Assembly (NCBI GenBank): GCA_944391805.1
Contig: CALXUY010000049.1
Coordinates: 1 to 64,000 of the forward strand
DNA length: 64,000 nucleotides
Direction of reading: 5' to 3'
Origin: an uncultured Clostridia bacterium
Lineage (GTDB): Bacteria; Bacillota; Clostridia; Oscillospirales; CAG-272
The stretch's first letter is position 1, and every line of letters begins with the position of its first letter. The position numbers and the translations under genes were made by a program. The notes beneath the pieces are model-generated. The model was given only the letters and a program-made list of their open reading frames with translations, was not told the DNA's origin and ran no database searches. This document shows positions 35,251-43,350 of the stretch, piece after piece.

Positions 35251-36327
35251 ATGGCAAAATTTAGGAAAATTGGCGTTCTGACGTCGGGCGGAGATGCGCC
35301 GGGAATGAATGCCTGCATCAAGGCGGTGGTCAATAAGGCGCACTCCATGGGAATTGAAGTGGTCGGAATTGTCGGCGGTTATGCCGGCCTGATCGACGGG
35401 AATCTGAAGCCCCTGACCATGAAAGAGGTGAACACGGTGGTGGGAAGCAGCGGAACCCTCCTCTATTCCAGCCGCTGCCCCGAGTTCAAAACAGAGGAGG
35501 GGATGGCGACTGCGGTGGAGGCCTGCCGCAAAAACCACATTGACGCGCTGGTTTGCATCGGCGGGGACGGAACTTTTCGCGGCGCCACCGACATGACCTT
35601 CCGCGGCTTTCCTTCCATTGGCTTGCCCGGAACCATTGACAACGACATCACCGCCTCGGATTACACCATCGGTCTGGATACTGCCATCAACACCACCGTG
35701 CAGATGATCGACTGCCTGCGCAACACCTGCGAGTCGCACGCGCGGCTCAATGTTGTGGAGGTAATGGGCAGGGATTGCGGGCAGATCGCTCTGTATGCCG
35801 CCATCGCCTCGGGTGCGGTTGCGGTGGCAATTCCCGAGGTTCCGTTTGACGAAGCCGGTTGCCTCGAAAAGATTCGCACCCTGCGCGAAAAGGGAAAGAG
35901 AAGCATGATTGTGGTGGTTTCCGAGGGGATGCGCAATGCGGACGGCACCCCGTATTCCGAAACGCTGGCCGAAAAGATTCAGGCCGAGACCGGTGTAGAG
36001 ACCAAATTTGCCCGCTTGGCGCATGTTGTGCGGGGCGGCATTCCAACGGCGCGCGACCGTGTCACTGCCTCTGAAATGGGCGCCAAAGCGGTGGAGCTGC
36101 TGGTGGAGGGCAAGAGCAATCTGGTGATGTGCGAGCTGGACGGCAAGGTGGTGCCGATGGATATTGCCTTTGCGCTGATTGCCGACCGGATGTATAAAAA
36201 CAAGCTCAAGCACGGAGATCTGGATGCATTTACCCCCGAACAGCTAAAGGACATGCAGGCCCTGTGCGAAAAGCGGAGGGAGGAAATCCGGAACCTCTGC
36301 GCCATCGCGGCGGACGTGGCATATTGA
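35251..36327 (+). CDS. pfkA: 6-phosphofructokinase, ATP-type
   Basis: A 358-residue phosphofructokinase that commits glucose to glycolysis. Motifs are TSGGDAPGMNA near residue 11, IGGDGTFRGA near residue 108 and PGTIDNDI near residue 130. Gly in GGDGT and PGTIDND points to ATP as donor, since PPi enzymes have GGDD and PKTIDND. It is about 35 residues longer than the Bacillus enzyme at the C terminus. The ATG follows AGGAAGG. It is monocistronic behind its own promoter. Confidence 0.95.
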   Translation: MAKFRKIGVLTSGGDAPGMNACIKAVVNKAHSMGIEVVGIVGGYAGLIDGNLKPLTMKEVNTVVGSSGTLLYSSRCPEFKTEEGMATAVEACRKNHIDALVCIGGDGTFRGATDMTFRGFPSIGLPGTIDNDITASDYTIGLDTAINTTVQMIDCLRNTCESHARLNVVEVMGRDCGQIALYAAIASGAVAVAIPEVPFDEAGCLEKIRTLREKGKRSMIVVVSEGMRNADGTPYSETLAEKIQAETGVETKFARLAHVVRGGIPTARDRVTASEMGAKAVELLVEGKSNLVMCELDGKVVPMDIAFALIADRMYKNKLKHGDLDAFTPEQLKDMQALCEKRREEIRNLCAIAADVAY

Positions 36328-36393
36328 GCCGAATTTTGCCGATATTTTGGCATAGGCACCACAACTGAAAATTTGAGTTGTGAACAAGCATGG

Positions 36394-36450
36394 GAACCAC
36401 AGCGCCCCCACAGAACAGACGACAGTCATTCTGTGGGGGCGCTGTGGTTC
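36394..36450 (+). other. Perfect 22-bp hairpin after pfkA
   Basis: Arms 36394-36415 and 36429-36450 are perfectly complementary with a 13-base loop. No T run follows. The stem is the longest uninterrupted one in the window. The rest of 36328-36560 holds no gene. Confidence 0.65.
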
Positions 36451-36560
36451 GCCCGGCAGGGATGGCGGCAGACGATGGCAGGTATTTCAGCCGGATTCGG
36501 CGATTTTTGGGACAATCGGATGAATGTGCGGTTTTTTCGGCAGGATCTGAAAAAGATGAA

Positions 36561-36589
36561 TTGACAAATCCTGCAGTGCGCAGTATAAT
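36561..36589 (+). promoter_or_regulatory. Promoter of the aminopeptidase gene
   Basis: TTGACA at 36561-36566 and TATAAT at 36584-36589 are 17 bases apart. Confidence 0.85.
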
Positions 36590-36625
36590 AAATAGGACAA
36601 CGACATACGCAGGAAAGGATTTGCC

Positions 36626-37858
36626 ATGAAAAAAACGATTCTGAAACAATATGCGCGCCTGATTGCCGCAGAGGGGGGCAAGGTGCAGAAGGGGCAGGAT
36701 GTGATGATTCGGGCCTCGGTAGAGCAGCCCGAGTTTGTACGGATGGTTGCAGAGGAGTGCTACCGGTGCGGCGCCCGCCGGGTGACGGTGGACTGGGAAT
36801 ATCAGCCCCTCTCCAAGCTCCATCTGAAGGCCTGCTCGCTCGCCACACTCTCCCAGGTCCCGCCGTGGGAGCTTGCCCGGCTGGAGTATCAGGTGGATCA
36901 GCTCCCGGTTCGGATTTATCTCGAATCCGACGATCCGGACGGGCTGCGGGGGATCAATCAGACCAAAAATACCAAAGCGTCACAGGCGCGCTACAAGGTC
37001 ATCAAGCCCTACCGCGATGCGATGGAAAACAAATACCAGTGGTGCATTGCCGCGGTTCCGGGGGCGGCATGGGCCAAAAAGGTCTTTCCGGGTGAGAGCC
37101 GCGCACGCGCGGTGGAAAAGCTGTGGGAGAAGATTCTGTATACCTCCCGCGTCAGTGAGGGGAACGACCCGGTGGAGGCGTGGGAGGCGCACAACCGCGA
37201 TCTGGCGGCGCGCTGTGCGCACCTGAACGGCTTGCAGCTGGCGTCTCTCGAATACCGCTCCTCCAACGGAACCGATCTGCGGGTTGGGCTGATTTCGGAC
37301 GCACTGTTCATGGGAGGCTGCGAGCAGGTGCTGGGGAGGGATGTGTTCTTCAATCCGAACATCCCCACCGAGGAGGTCTTCACCTCTCCGCAAAAGGGGG
37401 CCGCCGAGGGGATTGTGTATTCCTCCAAGCCGCTTTCCTATCGCGGGGAGCTGATCGAAAACTTCTCTGTGCGCTTTGAGAACGGCCGGGCCGTGGAGGT
37501 GCATGCCGAAAAGGGGGAGGCGCTGCTGCGGGAGATGCTTGCAATGGACGAGGGCGCGGCATATCTCGGCGAGTGTGCGCTGGTGCCATTTGAAAGCCCG
37601 GTCAACCAGTCCGGCGTGCTGTTTTACAACACCCTGTTCGATGAAAACGCCGCCTGCCATCTGGCACTGGGGCACGGCTTTACCAATGTCCTGCGGAATT
37701 TTGAGCAATACACCCTGCAGGAGTGCTATGAGAAGGGAATCAACGAATCCATGATTCACGTCGATTTCATGATTGGTACAAGGGATCTGTCCATCACCGG
37801 CGTCACGCGGGATGGCAGCCGGGTGCCGGTCTTTGAGAACGGCACATGGGCGTTCTGA
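36626..37858 (+). CDS. M29-family aminopeptidase
   Basis: A 410-residue metallopeptidase of the thermophilic aminopeptidase (M29, AmpS/PepS) family, which removes N-terminal residues in the cytoplasm. Metal-site features include GVLFYNTLFDENAACHLALG near residue 330 (with Glu and His ligands) and the late DFMIGTRDLSITGV. The start has AGGAAAGG upstream. It is followed 14 bases on by the peptidase T gene, and the pair probably forms a peptide-use operon. Confidence 0.92.
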   Translation: MKKTILKQYARLIAAEGGKVQKGQDVMIRASVEQPEFVRMVAEECYRCGARRVTVDWEYQPLSKLHLKACSLATLSQVPPWELARLEYQVDQLPVRIYLESDDPDGLRGINQTKNTKASQARYKVIKPYRDAMENKYQWCIAAVPGAAWAKKVFPGESRARAVEKLWEKILYTSRVSEGNDPVEAWEAHNRDLAARCAHLNGLQLASLEYRSSNGTDLRVGLISDALFMGGCEQVLGRDVFFNPNIPTEEVFTSPQKGAAEGIVYSSKPLSYRGELIENFSVRFENGRAVEVHAEKGEALLREMLAMDEGAAYLGECALVPFESPVNQSGVLFYNTLFDENAACHLALGHGFTNVLRNFEQYTLQECYEKGINESMIHVDFMIGTRDLSITGVTRDGSRVPVFENGTWAF

Positions 37859-37872
37859 ACGGAGGAGCAGAG

Positions 37873-39078
37873 ATGGATGTGACAGAGCGCTTTTTGAAAT
37901 ACGTTTCCTATGATACCCGTTCGGATGAGCATGCGGAGTGCTTCCCGAGCACGCCGGGGCAGCGGGTGCTGGGGCAGGCTCTGGCGGAGGAGATGAAGGC
38001 ACTGGGGCTTGCGGATGTGCGGATGGACGAAAACGGCTATGTGTTCGGCTGGCTGCCCGCCACACCGGGATATGAAAACCGGCCGGTGCTGGGCTTTCTC
38101 GCACATATGGATACCTCCCCGGATGTCAGCGGAGCCGGTGTCAGGCCGCAGACGGTGACGTATGAAGGCGGGGATATCCGGCTGGCAAACGGGGCGGTGA
38201 TTTCGGCAGAGGCGTTTCCGAGCCTTTCGCGCTATGTCGGGCAGCGGCTCATTGTCACCGATGGCAGCACGCTGCTGGGGGCCGACGACAAGGCCGGCAT
38301 TGCCGAAATTCTCTCGGCCTGCGCCTATCTGGCCGAACACCCCGAGCTGCCTCACGGCAGGCTGGCCGTCGGCTTTACGCCGGATGAGGAGATCGGCTGC
38401 GGAACCGACCGCTTTGACGTAAAGGCCTTCGGCGCGGATGCGGCGTATACGGTGGACGGAGGTGAGCTGGGAGAGATCGAATACGAAAATTTCAACGCCG
38501 CCTCTGCAACCCTGACGGTTCATGGGGTTAATATCCATCCGGGCAGCGCCAAGAACCGTATGAAAAACGCCGTTCTGATGGCAAATGAGTGGATTTCGAG
38601 ACTCCCTGCGGCAGAAACGCCGGCGCATACCGAGGGCTACGAGGGCTTTTACCATGTGCACGGAATAGAGGGGAACGAGAGTCTGGCCACGGCTTCGATG
38701 CTGATCCGGGATCACGACCGTGCATCCTTTGAGGCGCGCAAGGCGTTTCTGGCGGGTCTGACCGCTTTTGAAAACCGTATTTGGGGAGACGGCTGTTTTG
38801 TTCTGGAGATCAGGGACAGCTATTACAACATGAAGGAGAAAATCCTTCCGCACATGGAGCTGATTGAAAACGCCAAGGCCGCCATGCGGCAGGCGGGGGT
38901 GGAGCCGGTCGTGGTTCCGATCCGCGGAGGAACCGACGGCGCCAGACTCTCCTACATGGGGCTGCCCTGTCCGAATCTCTGCACCGGCGGCGCCAATTTT
39001 CACGGCATTCACGAGTTCATTCCGGTGGAGTCGATGGAGGCCATGGTGCGTGTGCTGGTCAATCTGATGAAGGCGTGA
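37873..39078 (+). CDS. pepT: Peptidase T (tripeptidase)
   Basis: A 402-residue M20-family aminotripeptidase. Zinc ligands are visible in GFLAHMDTSPD (near residue 77), LLGADDKAGIAEI (near 137), TPDEEIGCGTD (near 172) and the Asp in AAYTVDGGELGE; the late His is in NLCTGGANFHG. It completes breakdown of peptides with the M29 aminopeptidase upstream. The ATG at 37873 follows GGAGGAGCAGAG. A long hairpin follows at 39145. Confidence 0.94.
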   Translation: MDVTERFLKYVSYDTRSDEHAECFPSTPGQRVLGQALAEEMKALGLADVRMDENGYVFGWLPATPGYENRPVLGFLAHMDTSPDVSGAGVRPQTVTYEGGDIRLANGAVISAEAFPSLSRYVGQRLIVTDGSTLLGADDKAGIAEILSACAYLAEHPELPHGRLAVGFTPDEEIGCGTDRFDVKAFGADAAYTVDGGELGEIEYENFNAASATLTVHGVNIHPGSAKNRMKNAVLMANEWISRLPAAETPAHTEGYEGFYHVHGIEGNESLATASMLIRDHDRASFEARKAFLAGLTAFENRIWGDGCFVLEIRDSYYNMKEKILPHMELIENAKAAMRQAGVEPVVVPIRGGTDGARLSYMGLPCPNLCTGGANFHGIHEFIPVESMEAMVRVLVNLMKA

Positions 39079-39144
39079 GCAGGGCAACGGCCTGTGCCCC
39101 GATACAGACTTGTGTACGGCGTCCGGATGCCGATGTGATAACAG

Positions 39145-39183
39145 GTCTGCGGCCTGCACCAAGGATTGGTGCAGGCCGCAGAC
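39145..39183 (+). other. Perfect 16-bp hairpin after pepT
   Basis: Arms 39145-39160 and 39168-39183 are perfectly complementary around AAGGATT, without a T run. Probable 3' end element of the peptidase operon. Confidence 0.6.
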
Positions 39184-39213
39184 GCATGATCAGATATATA
39201 CATCAACAAAAAC

Positions 39214-39243
39214 AAAAAACCTCCCCGGATATTTCCGAGGAGG
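39214..39243 (-). terminator. Terminator of tRNA-Thr
   Basis: On the minus strand CCTCCTCGGA/TCCGGGGAGG is followed by TTTTTT, just after the tRNA. Confidence 0.85.
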
Positions 39244-39245
39244 GA

Positions 39246-39321
39246 TGGAGCTGGTAATCAGAATCGAACTGATGACCTCGTCATTACCAATGACGTGCTC
39301 TACCGACTGAGCCATACCAGC
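39246..39321 (-). tRNA. tRNA-Thr (anticodon GGT)
   Basis: A 76-base minus-strand cloverleaf with acceptor stem GCTGGTA/TACCAGC, D stem GCTC/GAGC, anticodon stem CGTCA/TGACG and T stem ATCAG/CTGAT. The loop TTGGTAA places GGT at 39298-39296, reading ACC. CCA is encoded. It has its own promoter (39339-39367) and terminator. Confidence 0.97.
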
Positions 39322-39338
39322 AGCCGCTCGACTTTGAT

Positions 39339-39367
39339 ATTATATCAAATTTTGTTTGGCTTGTCAA
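39339..39367 (-). promoter_or_regulatory. Promoter of tRNA-Thr
   Basis: On the minus strand TTGACA (39367-39362) and TATAAT (39344-39339) are 17 bases apart. Confidence 0.88.
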
Positions 39368-39480
39368 TAGCTTTTTGAAAAAAATTGCAGGAATTTGAGA
39401 AAATTTTGTCTGCCTCCGAGGCTCCCGCATGCGCAATTGTTCCAGCTTGCCGCAGCTTTGCCGCTTTTTTTGCAAAAGCA

Positions 39481-39509
39481 TTGATTTTTGACGCAAACTG
39501 TGTTATGAT
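39481..39509 (+). promoter_or_regulatory. Promoter of the membrane-protein gene
   Basis: TTGATT at 39481-39486 and TATGAT at 39504-39509 are 17 bases apart. Confidence 0.6.
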
Positions 39510-39560
39510 AAAGAAAAAATCCCAAATACAATGGGGCAAATGAAACACGGAAGGTTGCTT

Positions 39561-40337
39561 ATGACAGAGTTGATTGCAAAACGACAGTTTTCGCCGATGT
39601 ACATCTGGCTGGATCTCGCCTTTCTGGCGGTGCTCGCAGCGCTGCTGATTTACCGCAAAAAATATGCCACGGTCATTGTCGGGCTGTTGGCGGGCGTGCT
39701 GTATATGCTGGTCGATTACGGCATTTTTCATCTCGTGTGCCATTCCCGCAGCATCGAAGGCGGTTCACTGTTCTGGGTTCTGCTGTGGATGTCGATGAGC
39801 TATGGATTTACCAATTTCGTCTGGATCTGGCTGTGGCTCTCCAAGGACCGGCATCTGTTTGAGTGGTCCCTGCTGATCCTGCTGTGGTGGTTCTGCTGCC
39901 CGATGCTCGCGAACACCTTTGGCGGAGACACCGGGCAGATCACCATTCAGCGCACCACCGGCGAATACCATGGCTATATGGCGCTGATCCTGTTTGTCGG
40001 TTATCTCGGCCTGATCGGATACAACCTGCTGCAAAAGCAGCGCTGCCGCCGGGTGCAGCTCCCGTGGCTGCTTGCCATCGGCATTCTGGTGCAGTTCGGA
40101 TGGGAGGCGGGGCTGCTGCTCGGCGGTGTGCGCAGTGCCGGCTTCGGCTTTATCGATCAGCTCCGCCCGCTGATCATCAACTCCTTGCTGGAAACCAATC
40201 TCGGGATGCCGTATATCTACCTGATTTTCATCGCTTATACCGCCAGCTTCACCGAGCAGCTCGGCCGCCGGAGCACCAGGCTGACCATGGTGCAGCGGAT
40301 TGAGGAGAATCACCGCGAGAGGGTGCGTGAATTCTGA
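39561..40337 (+). CDS. Polytopic membrane protein of unknown function
   Basis: A 258-residue protein with about seven membrane segments (near residues 15-31, 36-56, 70-92, 99-117, 138-156, 166-190, 210-232). Trp-rich stretches such as WIWLWLSKDR and LLILLWWFCC stand out. I do not recognise the family. The start at 39561 follows GGAAGG; a longer start at 39531 is less likely. It stands alone between tRNA-Thr and the rhamnose genes. No function is proposed. Confidence 0.8.
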   Translation: MTELIAKRQFSPMYIWLDLAFLAVLAALLIYRKKYATVIVGLLAGVLYMLVDYGIFHLVCHSRSIEGGSLFWVLLWMSMSYGFTNFVWIWLWLSKDRHLFEWSLLILLWWFCCPMLANTFGGDTGQITIQRTTGEYHGYMALILFVGYLGLIGYNLLQKQRCRRVQLPWLLAIGILVQFGWEAGLLLGGVRSAGFGFIDQLRPLIINSLLETNLGMPYIYLIFIAYTASFTEQLGRRSTRLTMVQRIEENHRERVREF

Positions 40338-40614
40338 AAAACACATGGGATGAGAGGATCGGGAAATTGTGTTCATTTTCTGGAACCTCAGAAGAGCGTT
40401 TGACTGTACTATGTGTATTGTGAATCGGTGTGTATCAATCTCTGGCAACGGTGGAATACTATGGTCATTGGCCGATGTGGAGCTGCGGCGATGTGCAATG
40501 CAACTTAAATTTAATATTAAGAGGATTCGACAGAATTTGCATTCTGAAAGATTCCGTGCGATCGATTTTTTTCGCAGTTTTGGCTTAACATTTCTGGAAA
40601 TCACGTAAAAACAA
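40338..40614 (+). other. Intergenic region, no gene seen
   Basis: AT-rich spacer with scattered stops. I see no coding pattern or structured RNA before the rfb promoter. Confidence 0.6.
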
Positions 40615-40643
40615 TTGACAAATCCCTTGATTTGTGATATGAT
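40615..40643 (+). promoter_or_regulatory. Promoter of the rhamnose operon
   Basis: TTGACA at 40615-40620 and TATGAT at 40638-40643 are 17 bases apart. The leader is about 190 bases, AT-rich, with no recognised riboswitch. Confidence 0.78.
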
Positions 40644-40839
40644 ATTGAAAAAACATAAAAGATGCAACGTATTGCATCACAAAGTGTTTTTCTCAAAATT
40701 GCGGAAGATTGCATGTAAAAATCGGCCGCTGAAAATATTTTATATTTGTATATACTGCACAATCATCTGGCCGGAGATGAACCGATTTCACCATCCCATC
40801 CAACCGGCAAACAGCAATTCATGAACGGAGGGAACAAGG

Positions 40840-41709
40840 ATGCGGATATTGGTAACCGGCGCTAAAGGGCAGCTGGGAAGCGACCTGATACGGGAGCTGA
40901 CCGGGCGCGGAGATGACGCCGTGGGTGTGGACGTGGAGGAGATGGACATCACCGACGCGGAGGCGGTCGCACGTGTTTTGCAGGAGGTGCATCCGGATGC
41001 GGTGATTCACTGCGCCGCATGGACCGCGGTTGATGCGGCCGAGGAGCCGGAAAACCGGGAGACCGTGCGCCGTGTCAACGCGGTTGGCACCGAAAACATT
41101 GCTCGTGTGTGCCGGGAGCTGGACTGCAAAATGATGTATATCTCCACCGATTATGTGTTCAGCGGAGAGGGAAGCCAGCCATGGGAGCCGGACTGCCGGA
41201 ATTATGCGCCGCTGAACGTTTACGGGCAAACCAAGCTCGAGGGCGAGCTGGCGGTCAGCGGACTGCTGAACCGTTATTTTATTGTTCGCATTGCATGGGT
41301 GTTCGGCCTGAACGGGGGCAACTTTATCAAAACCATGCTGCGGCTGGGACAAACGCACGAGAGTCTGCGCGTGGTGAAGGATCAGATCGGAACTCCCACC
41401 TACACGAAGGACTTGGCACGCCTGCTGGCCGATATGATTGTCACCGACCGCTACGGCTATTATCACGCCACCAACGAGGGCGGTTATATCTCGTGGGCAG
41501 ACTTTGCAGCCGAAATTTTCCGTCAGGCCGGCATGTCCACCAAGGTCGTTCCGGTCACAACCGCCGAGTACGGGATGTCCAAGGCAAAACGCCCCTTTAA
41601 CAGCAGGCTGGACAAGCATAAACTGACCGAAAACGGCTTTGTTCCTCTGCCCGATTGGAGGGACGCGCTGACAAGATATCTCAAAGAATTGGAGAATGGA
41701 AAAGCATAA
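40840..41709 (+). CDS. rfbD: dTDP-4-dehydrorhamnose reductase
   Basis: A 289-residue extended short-chain dehydrogenase, the last step of dTDP-L-rhamnose synthesis. NAD(P) site GAKGQLGSDL is at residues 7-16, STDYVFSGEG near residue 103 and the YxxxK pair in NVYGQTKLEGE near residue 127. The start follows GGAGGGAAC. Its stop overlaps the rfbC start. With rfbC and rfbB it supplies rhamnose for cell-surface polysaccharide. Confidence 0.96.
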   Translation: MRILVTGAKGQLGSDLIRELTGRGDDAVGVDVEEMDITDAEAVARVLQEVHPDAVIHCAAWTAVDAAEEPENRETVRRVNAVGTENIARVCRELDCKMMYISTDYVFSGEGSQPWEPDCRNYAPLNVYGQTKLEGELAVSGLLNRYFIVRIAWVFGLNGGNFIKTMLRLGQTHESLRVVKDQIGTPTYTKDLARLLADMIVTDRYGYYHATNEGGYISWADFAAEIFRQAGMSTKVVPVTTAEYGMSKAKRPFNSRLDKHKLTENGFVPLPDWRDALTRYLKELENGKA

Positions 41710-42260
41710 TGGGACAGATTCAGGTAACCCGGTTGGAAATTGAGGGGCTTTGTGTGATTGAGCCGGCAGTGCATGGCGATGAGCGCGGATATTTTATGGA
41801 GACCTACAATCAGCGGGATATGCACGAGGCAGGATTGGACATGGTGTTTGTGCAGGACAATCAATCCATGTCGCGCAAGGGCGTTCTGCGCGGACTGCAT
41901 TATCAGAAGCAGCATCCGCAGGGCAAGCTGGTGCGTGTGCTCTCCGGCGTGGTGTTTGACGTGGCGGTGGATTTGCGCCGCGGGTCGCGGACCTTTGGCA
42001 AATGGTACGGCATTGAGCTGAGCGCCGAGAACAAGAAGCAGTTTTATATTCCAGAGGGCTTTGCGCATGGCTTTCTTGTGCGCTCCGAAACCGCCGAGTT
42101 CTGCTATAAGGTAACCGATTTTTACCATCCCGGCGACGAGGGAGGTCTGATGTGGAACGACCCCGATATCGGAATCGACTGGGGAGATGTAAGCAATGTG
42201 ATTCTGAGCGAAAAAGACCGGAAGCATCCCGGGCTGCGGGATCTTGTCGCTCTGCTTTGA
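41709..42260 (+). CDS. rfbC: dTDP-4-dehydrorhamnose 3,5-epimerase
   Basis: A 183-residue RmlC-type cupin. Signature segments are DERGYFMETYN, VLRGLHYQ (catalytic His near residue 62), VFDVAVDLRRGS and FYIPEGFAHGFLV. It converts dTDP-4-keto-6-deoxyglucose to the rhamno form. The ATG shares bases with the rfbD stop, so the two are coupled. Confidence 0.96.
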   Translation: MGQIQVTRLEIEGLCVIEPAVHGDERGYFMETYNQRDMHEAGLDMVFVQDNQSMSRKGVLRGLHYQKQHPQGKLVRVLSGVVFDVAVDLRRGSRTFGKWYGIELSAENKKQFYIPEGFAHGFLVRSETAEFCYKVTDFYHPGDEGGLMWNDPDIGIDWGDVSNVILSEKDRKHPGLRDLVALL

Positions 42261-42276
42261 CATGGGAGGAAAACGG

Positions 42277-43305
42277 ATGATGAAAAAGACCATTCTTGTG
42301 ACCGGAGGCGCCGGCTTCATCGGCTCCAATTTTGTGTATCATGAGCTGAGTGCGCACCCCGAGGATCGCATTGTCTGCGTGGACTGCCTGACCTATGCCG
42401 GCAATCTCTCCACGCTTGAGGAAGCGCTGAAGCATCCGAACTTCCGTTTCTGCAAAACCAACATCTGCGACCGGGAGGGAATTTACCGGATTTTCGAGGA
42501 GGAGAAGCCGGACATTGTCGTCAACTTTGCGGCCGAGAGCCATGTGGACCGGTCGATTGAAAACCCGGAGGTGTTCCTCCAGACCAATATTCTGGGCACA
42601 CAGGTGATGATGGACGCCTGCCGGAAGTATGGCATTGAGCGCTATCACCAGGTTTCCACCGACGAGGTTTACGGAGACCTGCCGCTGGACCGTCCCGATC
42701 TGTTTTTCACCGAAGAGACCCCGATTCACACGAGCAGCCCGTACAGTGCCTCCAAGGCGAGCGCCGATCTGCTGGTGCTGGCATATCACCGGACCTACGG
42801 CCTGCCGGTTACCATCAGCCGCTGCTCCAACAACTACGGTCCCTATCATTTTCCGGAAAAGCTGATCCCCCTGATGATTGCCAACGCCCTGAACGACAAG
42901 CCCCTGCCGGTATACGGCAAGGGGGAGAACGTGCGGGACTGGCTGTATGTGGAGGATCACTGCAAGGCCATCGATCTGATTGTCCGCCGGGGAAAGGTCG
43001 GCGAGGTTTACAACGTGGGCGGACACAACGAGATGGCAAATATCGATATTGTCAGGCTCATCTGCAAAAAGCTCGGCAAGCCAGAATCGCTGATCCGCTT
43101 TGTTGCCGACCGCAAGGGGCATGATATGCGCTATGCCATCGACCCTACCAAAATTCACAACGAGCTTGGCTGGCTTCCGGAAACCAAATTTGCAGACGGA
43201 ATTGACAAAACCATCCAATGGTATCTTTCGCACAGGGAGTGGTGGGAGACCATCCTGTCGGGCGAATATCGTAACTATTACGAGAAGATGTATGCGAACC
43301 GCTGA
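42277..43305 (+). CDS. rfbB: dTDP-glucose 4,6-dehydratase
   Basis: A 342-residue RmlB-type enzyme. NAD site VTGGAGFIGSNF is near residue 8, catalytic STDEVYGDLP near residue 127 and YSASKASADLL near residue 156. It makes the 4-keto-6-deoxy intermediate for rfbC and rfbD. The start follows GGGAGGAAAACGG; ATG 42280 is an alternative. The partner rfbA (thymidylyltransferase) is not in the window. Confidence 0.96.
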   Translation: MMKKTILVTGGAGFIGSNFVYHELSAHPEDRIVCVDCLTYAGNLSTLEEALKHPNFRFCKTNICDREGIYRIFEEEKPDIVVNFAAESHVDRSIENPEVFLQTNILGTQVMMDACRKYGIERYHQVSTDEVYGDLPLDRPDLFFTEETPIHTSSPYSASKASADLLVLAYHRTYGLPVTISRCSNNYGPYHFPEKLIPLMIANALNDKPLPVYGKGENVRDWLYVEDHCKAIDLIVRRGKVGEVYNVGGHNEMANIDIVRLICKKLGKPESLIRFVADRKGHDMRYAIDPTKIHNELGWLPETKFADGIDKTIQWYLSHREWWETILSGEYRNYYEKMYANR

Positions 43306-43350
43306 TACGGCTCGTCATGCTGAATGACCGTGCAACGAGGGGAGAAGATC

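Noticed and set aside
39345-39743. Minus-strand frame of 132 codons beside tRNA-Thr
   Set aside because: It overlaps the plus-strand membrane-protein gene and the tRNA promoter; no coding signal.
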